A DNA stretch of 12,691 nucleotides from CAYFUL01 sp964346375 (GTDB taxonomy: Bacteria > Bacillota > Clostridia > Tissierellales > Peptoniphilaceae), in the NCBI GenBank assembly GCA_964346375.1, contig CAYFUL010000041.1:1-12691 (forward strand), read 5' to 3'. The first letter of the stretch is position 1, and every line of letters begins with the position of its first letter. The translations under genes and the position numbers were made by a program. Shown here one piece after another: positions 7,175 to 12,691 of this stretch. Below the pieces are notes generated by a model, which saw only the letters and a list, made by a program, of their open reading frames with translations, ran no database searches and had not been told where the DNA came from.

Positions 7175-10100
7175 TTGAAAAAATTCAAGAAAATTTTAGT
7201 TGCCAATCGTGGCGAAATTGCTATAAGAATTTTTAGAGCCTGTCGAGAATTAGGAATTCAAAGTGTTGCTATCTATTCAATGGAAGACTCTCTTGCACTA
7301 TTTAGAACAAAAGCGGACGAGTCTTATTTAATTGGAAAAGGTAAATCTCCCCTAGAAGCCTACTTAAACATGGATGAAATAATTAGCTTAGCACTTAGTA
7401 AAGAAGTAGATGCTATTCACCCAGGATATGGATTTTTAGCAGAGAATGCAGAATTTGCAAGAAGATGTATTGAAGCAGGTATTACATTTATTGGACCACA
7501 ACCAGAGGTTATGGCAGCCCTTGGAGATAAAATAGAGTCCAAAGCCGTGGCACATGCTGCTGGTGTAAAAACCATTCCAGGAATTGATAGACCAATTAGA
7601 AGCGACGAAGAGGCAATTAAATTTGCAAATGATGCTGGATACCCTATTATGTTAAAAGCTGCAGCAGGTGGCGGCGGTAGAGGTATGAGAATAGTTCGTA
7701 ACGAAGCAGAACTTCTTCCAAATTTCCACTCCGCAAGAGCAGAGGCATCTAAGGCATTTGGAAATGACTCTATTTTTATAGAAAAATACCTAGAACATCC
7801 AAAACATATTGAGGTTCAAATTTTAGGAGACGAATACGGAAATGTGGTACATCTTTTTGAAAGGGACTGTTCAATTCAAAGACGTCACCAAAAAGTTGTA
7901 GAATTTACTCCAGCATTTTCCATTCCAGAACATGTAAGAGAGGCAATTTACGAGGACGCACTTAAAATTGCAAAGAGCCTTAACTATAAATCTGCAGGAA
8001 CTGTAGAATTTCTTGTAGATAAAAATATGGACCACTACTTTATAGAGGTTAATGCAAGAATTCAAGTAGAACATACTGTAACAGAAATGGTAACTGGAAT
8101 AGACCTTATTCAGTCTATGATTAAAGTTGCAGAGGGCTATCCATTAAATTCTGAGGAGATAGGAATTGAATCACAAGAGGCTATAAAATTAAACGGCTAC
8201 TCAATTCAATCTCGTATAACTACAGAGGACCCTCTAAATAATTTTGCACCAGATACTGGCCAAATTACTAAGTACCAATCTGGATCTGGATTTGGAGTTA
8301 GACTAGACGGCGGAAACGCCTATACTGGTTCTATAATTACCCCTTACTACGATTCTCTTCTAGTAAAGGTAATTACCCATGGTAGAACTTGGAGCGATAC
8401 TATTAACAAGGCAATTCGTGCAATTAGAGAGACTAAGGTAAGTGGCGTAAAGACCAACTCTGAATTTTTAATAAACGTACTAAACTCAGATACATTTAGA
8501 AGTGGAGATTGTAATACAGGATTTATTGCAGAAAATCCACAGCTATTTAATATTACAAATAGCCCTGATGTAGAACTACGCCTAATGCAATTTATTGGGG
8601 AAAGAGTTGTAAATAATCCAATAAAAAAAGATAGACATTACGATATGCCAATTGTGCCTCAAAATCTATCCATAGATGAAAACTTTGTTGGCTCTAAAAA
8701 GATCTTTTTAGAGCGTGGAGCAAAGGGACTAGCAGATTGGATACTAGAGCAAGAGAGACTACTTATTACAGATACTACAATGAGAGATGCACACCAATCT
8801 CTAATGGCAACGAGAGTAAGAACTGTAGACCTAGATAGAATTGCAAAGGCAACTAACTCCAATATGAAGGAATTATTCTCAATGGAAATGTGGGGCGGAG
8901 CAACTTATGACGTAGCCTATAGATTTTTAAACGAAGATCCATGGGATAGATTAAGAAGATTAAAAGAAGCAATGCCAAACTTTTTAATGCAAATGCTCCT
9001 TCGTGGAAATAACACCGTAGGATATACAAACTATCCAGATAATGTTGTTAAGAGATTTATTAAGAACTCTGCCGATGCAGGAGTAGATCTATTTAGAATA
9101 TTCGACTCTCTAAACTGGCTAGAAAATATGAGACTATCCATAGACGAAGTTCTTCAAACTGGAAAAATTGCAGAGGGAACTATGTGCTATACAGGGGATA
9201 TACTTGACGAAAAGAGAGACAAGTACAACCTAGACTACTATGTAAATCTTGCAAAGGAAATTGAAAAGACAGGCTGCCATATTTTAGCAATAAAGGATAT
9301 GAGTGGACTATTAAAACCATACGCAGCATTAAAACTTGTAAAGGCACTTAAAAACGAAGTTAGTATTCCAATTCACCTACACACTCACGATACAACAGGT
9401 AATGGAGTTGCTACAATACTAACTGCGGCAGAGGCAGGAGTAGATATTGCAGACGTTGCAGTAAATTCCATGAGTGGACTTACATCTCAACCTGCACTTA
9501 ACTCTGTAGTTGCAGCTCTACAATACACTAAGAGAGATACGGGAATGGACCTTGAAAAAATCGAGGAAATTGACAAGTACTGGGATATGATTAGACCAAT
9601 CTACAAAAACTTTGAGTCTGATTTAAAATCTGGTACTACAGAAATTTACAAGTACGAAATTCCTGGAGGACAGTACTCAAACTTAAAGCCACAAGTTGAA
9701 AGTTTTGGACTTGGATATAAATTTAAAGAAGTAAAGGAAATGTTTAGAGCCGTAAACTTTATGGTGGGAGATATTGTAAAGGTAACTCCATCTTCAAAGA
9801 TGGTAGGAGATATGGCAATATTTATGGTACAAAACGACCTTACTCCAGAAAATATACTAGAGAAGGGCGCAAGCCTTGCATATCCAGATTCAGTAGTAAG
9901 TTACTTTAAGGGTATGATGGGTCAACCACTTGGAGGATTCCCAGAGGATCTACAAAAAATGGTACTAAAGGGCGAAGAGCCAATTACTGTAAGAGCAGGA
10001 CTTCTACTAGATGACCACGACTTTGACGCAAGTAAGGCTATGTTAAAGGAGAAGTACGATTTAGACGCAACAGAGGACGATTTACTAGGCTATGCACTTT

Positions 10101-10609
10101 ATCCAAAGGTGTTTGAAGACTATGTAAAGAACCAAAAACAAAATGGTAACTTCTGGAGAATGCCATCTTCAACTTTCTTCCACGGTTTAATGGAAGGAGA
10201 GAGTGCAGAAATTCCAATAGAAGAAGGGAAAAATTTAATCGTAACTCTAATTGAAGTTGGCAATGTAAACGACAAGGGCGAAAGAAAACTTGTATTTGAA
10301 ATAAATGGAAACAGAAGAGCAGTAATGATTGAGGACAAACAGGCTGCAAATAATTCTATTAATAAAATTTCAATAAGATATGCAGAAACTGGCAATCCAA
10401 AGGAAATTGGATCTTCAATTCCTGGTAAGGTAGTTTCATTAAGTGTAAAGCCGGGAGATGATGTAAAGAAAGGCGACACAATAATGATAATCGAAGCGAT
10501 GAAAATGGAGACCAATATAGTTGCAGATAATGCAGGTAAGATAAAAGAAGTTCTTGTTGCAGTAAATGATATGGTAGAGAGCGGACAGTTAATTGTTACA
10601 CTAGAGTAA
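7175..10609 (+). CDS. pyc: Pyruvate carboxylase (single-chain, biotin-dependent)
   Basis: Converts pyruvate, bicarbonate and ATP to oxaloacetate in the cytoplasm, replenishing the TCA branch and aspartate-family synthesis. The 1144 residues match the one-chain family. Biotin carboxylase, about 1-455: FKKILVANRGEIAIRIFRAC, the glycine-rich ATP loop GGGGRGM at 165-171, and EVNARIQVEHTVTE. Carboxyltransferase, about 525-830: DTTMRDAHQ from D533, the probable carboxylated Lys707 in IKDMSGLL, and metal histidines H734 and H736 in HLHTHDTTGNG. The biotin carboxyl carrier domain ends the protein, with biotinylated Lys1110 in EAMKMET. The start is TTG: an in-frame TAG at 7163-7165 rules out any start further upstream, and an AGG lies eight bases before it. 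Intact, with no frameshift. The only convincing terminator comes about 370 bases after the stop, beyond a repeat array. Confidence 0.97.
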   Translation: MKKFKKILVANRGEIAIRIFRACRELGIQSVAIYSMEDSLALFRTKADESYLIGKGKSPLEAYLNMDEIISLALSKEVDAIHPGYGFLAENAEFARRCIEAGITFIGPQPEVMAALGDKIESKAVAHAAGVKTIPGIDRPIRSDEEAIKFANDAGYPIMLKAAAGGGGRGMRIVRNEAELLPNFHSARAEASKAFGNDSIFIEKYLEHPKHIEVQILGDEYGNVVHLFERDCSIQRRHQKVVEFTPAFSIPEHVREAIYEDALKIAKSLNYKSAGTVEFLVDKNMDHYFIEVNARIQVEHTVTEMVTGIDLIQSMIKVAEGYPLNSEEIGIESQEAIKLNGYSIQSRITTEDPLNNFAPDTGQITKYQSGSGFGVRLDGGNAYTGSIITPYYDSLLVKVITHGRTWSDTINKAIRAIRETKVSGVKTNSEFLINVLNSDTFRSGDCNTGFIAENPQLFNITNSPDVELRLMQFIGERVVNNPIKKDRHYDMPIVPQNLSIDENFVGSKKIFLERGAKGLADWILEQERLLITDTTMRDAHQSLMATRVRTVDLDRIAKATNSNMKELFSMEMWGGATYDVAYRFLNEDPWDRLRRLKEAMPNFLMQMLLRGNNTVGYTNYPDNVVKRFIKNSADAGVDLFRIFDSLNWLENMRLSIDEVLQTGKIAEGTMCYTGDILDEKRDKYNLDYYVNLAKEIEKTGCHILAIKDMSGLLKPYAALKLVKALKNEVSIPIHLHTHDTTGNGVATILTAAEAGVDIADVAVNSMSGLTSQPALNSVVAALQYTKRDTGMDLEKIEEIDKYWDMIRPIYKNFESDLKSGTTEIYKYEIPGGQYSNLKPQVESFGLGYKFKEVKEMFRAVNFMVGDIVKVTPSSKMVGDMAIFMVQNDLTPENILEKGASLAYPDSVVSYFKGMMGQPLGGFPEDLQKMVLKGEEPITVRAGLLLDDHDFDASKAMLKEKYDLDATEDDLLGYALYPKVFEDYVKNQKQNGNFWRMPSSTFFHGLMEGESAEIPIEEGKNLIVTLIEVGNVNDKGERKLVFEINGNRRAVMIEDKQAANNSINKISIRYAETGNPKEIGSSIPGKVVSLSVKPGDDVKKGDTIMIIEAMKMETNIVADNAGKIKEVLVAVNDMVESGQLIVTLE

Positions 10610-10699
10610 AATAGATTTTATTGAATGTAGGATACAACAAATTACAGATGTAATAAAAATACTTTATTATTTTAAATGAAGGGGAACCAGGACAATCAG

Positions 10700-10744
10700 C
10701 CCCTACCGTAGCGGGCAATGTATGTTTGTAGCCCATGGTAGGGG
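10700..10744. repeat. Imperfect hairpin at the left of the GC-rich array
   Basis: CCCCTACC at 10700-10707 pairs with GGTAGGGG at 10737-10744. Inside, GGGC at 10713-10716 pairs with GCCC at 10731-10734, leaving a 14-base loop. The outer arm overlaps the start of the next hairpin. Confidence 0.65.
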
Positions 10745-10765
10745 TCGGGCGTCCTCGCCCGACCC
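10742..10765. repeat. Perfect 10-bp GC-rich hairpin
   Basis: GGGTCGGGCG at 10742-10751 and CGCCCGACCC at 10756-10765 form a perfect 10-bp stem with a TCCT loop. No U-run follows, so it is not a standard terminator on either strand. Confidence 0.8.
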
Positions 10766-10793
10766 GAGGGGATTGTATATCGGTATTCTGAAA
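10751..10793 (+). repeat. Repeat unit, left copy
   Basis: A 43-base unit running from GTCCTCGCCCG through CGGTATTCTGAAA. It matches the unit at 10897-10939 at 40 of 43 positions in the same orientation. Confidence 0.85.
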
Positions 10794-10796
10794 AAG

Positions 10797-10896
10797 NNNN
10801 NNNNNNNNNNNNNNNNNNNNNNNNNNNNNNNNNNNNNNNNNNNNNNNNNNNNNNNNNNNNNNNNNNNNNNNNNNNNNNNNNNNNNNNNNNNNNNNN
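10797..10896. other. Assembly gap (100 N)
   Basis: Exactly 100 unresolved bases, the usual placeholder for a gap of unknown size. It falls between two near-identical repeat copies, so the true array may be longer or shorter. Confidence 0.97.
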
Positions 10897-10939
10897 GCCC
10901 TCGCCCGACCCGAGGGGATAGTATATCGGTACTCTGAAA
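10897..10939 (+). repeat. Repeat unit, right copy
   Basis: Second copy of the 43-base unit, differing at three positions (T to C at unit position 2, T to A at 24, T to C at 36). CCCTCG at 10898-10903 pairs with CGAGGG at 10911-10916. Its left boundary is hidden by the gap, so the 10-bp stem seen in the other copy cannot be checked here. Confidence 0.85.
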
Positions 10940-10978
10940 TGGATTGGTAATAATACAAACTTCGTTTAAATAATAAAA

Positions 10979-11016
10979 TTGGACCAAGGGAAGTATCTCC
11001 CATAGGTCCATTTTTT
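10979..11016. terminator. Bidirectional rho-independent terminator
   Basis: TGGACC at 10980-10985 pairs with GGTCCA at 11005-11010. An inner stem, GGGA at 10988-10991 with TCCC at 10998-11001, has a six-base loop. Six T's follow on the plus strand, serving pyruvate carboxylase. On the minus strand the hairpin follows the PLD-like stop codon almost at once and is followed by ATTTTATTATTT. It therefore suits both convergent genes. Confidence 0.85.
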
Positions 11017-11017
11017 A

Positions 11018-12436
11018 TTACCAAGTACATAATCCAAACTTTTCCTGTATCTTCCAAAGATTTCGAAGTATTATTCCATCTTCTCTATGCTCTTCAAAAT
11101 CCAGGGTGTACTTTTCGTCCTTATTGTTCCAAATTCTGTTAAAGTATTCCTCTACTTCTCGACTTATTTCATCTTCTCCATTTACTTTTATTTCCACGTC
11201 TGTTTCAAAATTTAGTCCCCTTAAATTTCGCTTAGTAAAGTTTGCCGACCCAAGGAGAATATTTTTACTTCCATCTTCCCTTTTAAAGTAAGCCATCTTC
11301 GTATGGTACTGTTCCCCATTTGTGCTATACCATCGTACAGAAATATTTTCACTCTTATCTACCAATTCCGTTAGTGCCGGTCTATTTGGGCTGCCGTTTT
11401 TCTTTAGTCCAAAGGCATCTCGGTTTAAATCTGCCACAATAAAAATCTCTGCCCCCCTTCTTGAAGCCTGTTGTAATTTTTCAAGGACTTTGAAATCGCT
11501 TAAATAGAATACGCCAATATAGGCCCTGTCTCCACTTCCAAGGCTATCTATATTTTCGTCTAACGCAGCTCCAATTCCCTCATCTGTTATTATTCTAATC
11601 TGCGAATTTTCTGTGCTATCTGCGAAGTTAAATTGAGGCTTATCTAATTCCACTCCATGAAAATTTAAAATTGCCTCCTCCGTTTTTAATAAATCTAAAA
11701 CAGATTCTCCAGAAAATCTAAGTGCCACGTTTGAATGTAGTCCACTTGGATCGTGGGGATTTGCCGACGCAACTAGAGCTTCACTTTCTGAAATAAATAC
11801 CTTTCTATGATTGCCCTTAAAGTTCAACAAGTACAATATACTGCGAATATTTACCTTTGGCCCGTCCTTTTGGAAGAAATTTCTTATCCATCCCTTGCCG
11901 CCTGTACCAAAGGGTTTTATAAATACTCTCCAAAATCCAGAATATATTGGATTTGAATCCTTCATCTTAGAGTGATCCGTTACTACTACTTCTATTCCAC
12001 CATCTTTTAGTCTCTTTAACTCCTCCTGTTCATAGGCGCCATAGAAATTATTTATTGGGTCCGTTATAAAGTAGATTTTCATACTTGGATTTGCAATCTT
12101 CTTTTCTAAAATTTTATCTGTCATCTCACGAACCTGTGGACGATATTTTCCGTTCTCCCTGTTATACTGGTCATTGTATAAAAATAAATCCACCAATAAA
12201 AATTCCTTGGCATTACTTATAAATTCCAGTTCCTCATTAAATATTTCCCCTTCAAAAATTTTCTCTCCATCTTTTTCATACCTTAGGTCATATAAAAATT
12301 TTGGGTTTACTACATTTTTAAACTCTCCCAACAATGCAGTGCCCTCTGGATTTTTCGTTGTAAGGCTATATATTATTAGTATGGCAATTATTAACAGTAC
12401 TATGGGCAATATTACTCTCCTCTTTTTTACTTTCAC
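11018..12436 (-). CDS. Membrane-anchored phospholipase D-like protein
   Basis: A 472-residue protein with a basic N-terminus (MKVKKRR) and one hydrophobic segment at about 7-25, likely an uncleaved anchor with the rest outside the membrane. Two PLD-type half-sites are present. The first is H210-x-K212 in HRKVFISE, followed by ALVASANPHDPSG. The second is H378-x-K380 in YHTKMAYF, followed by NILLGSANFTKRNLRG. Both keep the HxK pair, but the usual aspartate five residues after the lysine is Glu217 in the first and Lys385 in the second. The superfamily includes phospholipases, cardiolipin synthases and nucleases, so the substrate is not decidable. The start is GTG with GGAGG six bases upstream. 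Single gene with its own promoter, convergent with pyruvate carboxylase. Confidence 0.88.
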   Translation of the reverse strand: MKVKKRRVILPIVLLIIAILIIYSLTTKNPEGTALLGEFKNVVNPKFLYDLRYEKDGEKIFEGEIFNEELEFISNAKEFLLVDLFLYNDQYNRENGKYRPQVREMTDKILEKKIANPSMKIYFITDPINNFYGAYEQEELKRLKDGGIEVVVTDHSKMKDSNPIYSGFWRVFIKPFGTGGKGWIRNFFQKDGPKVNIRSILYLLNFKGNHRKVFISESEALVASANPHDPSGLHSNVALRFSGESVLDLLKTEEAILNFHGVELDKPQFNFADSTENSQIRIITDEGIGAALDENIDSLGSGDRAYIGVFYLSDFKVLEKLQQASRRGAEIFIVADLNRDAFGLKKNGSPNRPALTELVDKSENISVRWYSTNGEQYHTKMAYFKREDGSKNILLGSANFTKRNLRGLNFETDVEIKVNGEDEISREVEEYFNRIWNNKDEKYTLDFEEHREDGIILRNLWKIQEKFGLCTW

Positions 12437-12457
12437 TTTCTACCTCCAATTTGGAAA

Positions 12458-12486
12458 TTTATACCCTTTTACATATTATATTACAA
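12458..12486 (-). promoter_or_regulatory. Promoter of the PLD-like gene
   Basis: On the minus strand, -35 TTGTAA (12486-12481), a 17-base spacer and -10 TATAAA (12463-12458). Transcription would start near 12451, giving a leader of about 15 bases that is mostly the GGAGG site. The -35 overlaps the tail of a terminator. Confidence 0.6.
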
Positions 12487-12511
12487 AAAACCAAGGAAAA
12501 TAATCTCCTTG
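12485..12511 (-). terminator. Minus-strand rho-independent terminator
   Basis: Read on the minus strand, CAAGGA (12511-12506) pairs with TCCTTG (12497-12492) around an eight-base loop, followed by G and six T's. It would end a transcript entering from the right, but no gene lies between it and the window edge. The stem is only six pairs, so it is moderate in strength. Confidence 0.55.
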
Positions 12512-12602
12512 AAATCATGTTATTTACAAAGTATATAGTTTTGAATATTTTAAACTCACAATTTATAAATATATCATTAAAGATTTTCGGAGATAATTAT
12601 TT

Positions 12603-12620
12603 ATATTATTGTAATAATAT
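12603..12620. repeat. AT-rich palindrome
   Basis: ATATTATT and AATAATAT are perfect 8-bp arms separated by GT. It could be an operator of the Fur/PerR general type or a hairpin, but no neighbouring gene start supports a specific regulator. Confidence 0.4.
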
Positions 12621-12691
12621 TCCCAACCTACGCTATTTTCGAGGTAAAGGCGTTAAAAAAATTCCATGTTTGAGCCTGAAAGGCGAGTTTG
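12621..12691. repeat. Possible dispersed intergenic element (partial)
   Basis: A compositionally distinct block with several short motifs (CCTACGCTATTTTCGAGG, AAAGGCGTTAAAAAAATTCC) and a small GCCT-GAA-AGGC hairpin at 12674-12684. TTTGAG and GAGTTTG flank the hairpin. From memory it resembles AACTCGC/CTCAAAC-type intergenic repeats of anaerobic Firmicutes and fusobacteria, but I cannot verify that here. It is cut by the window edge. Confidence 0.35.

Larger units (their letters stand above)
10662..10979. repeat. MITE-like element enclosed by AT-rich inverted arms
   Basis: The left arm at 10662-10681 and the right arm at 10960-10979 are inverted copies. From the inner end they share GAAG, then AAA and a TTTATTATTT-type tract, matching at about 17 of 19 positions with one mismatch and one gap. 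Between them lies a GC-rich core unlike the AT-rich genome around it. The core has no transposase. Length is uncertain because of the internal gap. Because AT-rich arms match easily by chance, the boundary call is tentative. No target-site duplication is obvious. Confidence 0.5.
10610..11017. other. Convergent intergenic region with repeat array, gap and terminator
   Basis: 408 bases between the stops of pyruvate carboxylase (plus) and the PLD-like gene (minus). From left to right it holds about 50 bases of plain AT-rich sequence, a left AT-rich arm, GC-rich hairpin sequence, the first repeat copy, a 100-N gap, a second repeat copy, a right AT-rich arm and a terminator. Reading frames through it are artefacts of the repeats and the N run; I see no gene. 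Confidence 0.85.
12437..12691. other. Intergenic region at the right edge
   Basis: 255 bases with no gene that I can support on either strand. From left to right: the PLD-like ribosome site and promoter, a minus-strand terminator, about 90 bases of plain AT-rich sequence, an AT palindrome, and a structured segment running off the window. Confidence 0.7.

Noticed and set aside
10120..10515. 131-residue minus-strand frame with hydrophobic start
   Set aside because: Antisense to the biotin-carrier end of pyruvate carboxylase, and without a ribosome site.
10742..10939. CRISPR array
   Set aside because: Two similar units are present, but they are internally palindromic and GC-rich. No regular spacers are visible and no cas genes are nearby.
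10596..11057. Minus-strand and plus-strand frames across the N gap
   Set aside because: They consist of the repeat, unknown bases and the terminator. A protein reading through a rho-independent hairpin and palindromes is not credible.

Overview
The window is about 12.7 kb of AT-rich bacterial DNA. Strong AAAGGAGG/GGAGG-type ribosome sites, GTG and TTG starts, and the gene set (a CvfB-type S1 protein, a Firmicute-style TopB, a one-chain pyruvate carboxylase) point to a low-GC Gram-positive, probably a clostridia-like anaerobe. The genus cannot be fixed from this sequence. Most of the content is housekeeping or metabolic. I see no defence system, CRISPR array, transposase, tRNA or rRNA.

Layout. 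Positions 1-4802 hold four minus-strand genes in one operon, transcribed right to left: topB (DNA topoisomerase III), an unrecognised 192-residue gene, cvfB (S1/winged-helix RNA-binding protein) and an RlmD/RlmCD-type 23S rRNA uracil methyltransferase that runs off the left edge. All three junctions are 4-base ATGA overlaps, so translation is probably coupled. The 82 bp at 4803-4884 are a compact divergent promoter region. A plus-strand CpdB/5'-nucleotidase-type metallophosphatase follows (4885-6435). It abuts, tail to tail with no spacer, a minus-strand gene for a tandem PII-like protein (6436-7035). A second divergent promoter region (7036-7174) precedes plus-strand pyruvate carboxylase (7175-10609, TTG start). 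The last gene, on the minus strand (11018-12436), encodes a membrane-anchored phospholipase D-like protein.

The least ordinary part is the 408 bp between the pyruvate carboxylase and PLD stop codons. It contains a GC-rich, hairpin-forming repeat with two near-identical copies in the same orientation on either side of a 100-N assembly gap. AT-rich inverted arms enclose it, and a bidirectional terminator follows. The right edge (12512-12691) has no gene that I can see. It contains an AT-rich palindrome and a structured segment that may be part of another dispersed intergenic element.

How the genes relate: the left operon joins DNA topology with RNA modification and RNA binding. The metallophosphatase (nucleotide salvage) and pyruvate carboxylase (oxaloacetate supply) are separate metabolic units. 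The tandem PII-like protein may be a metabolite sensor, but no partner lies beside it.
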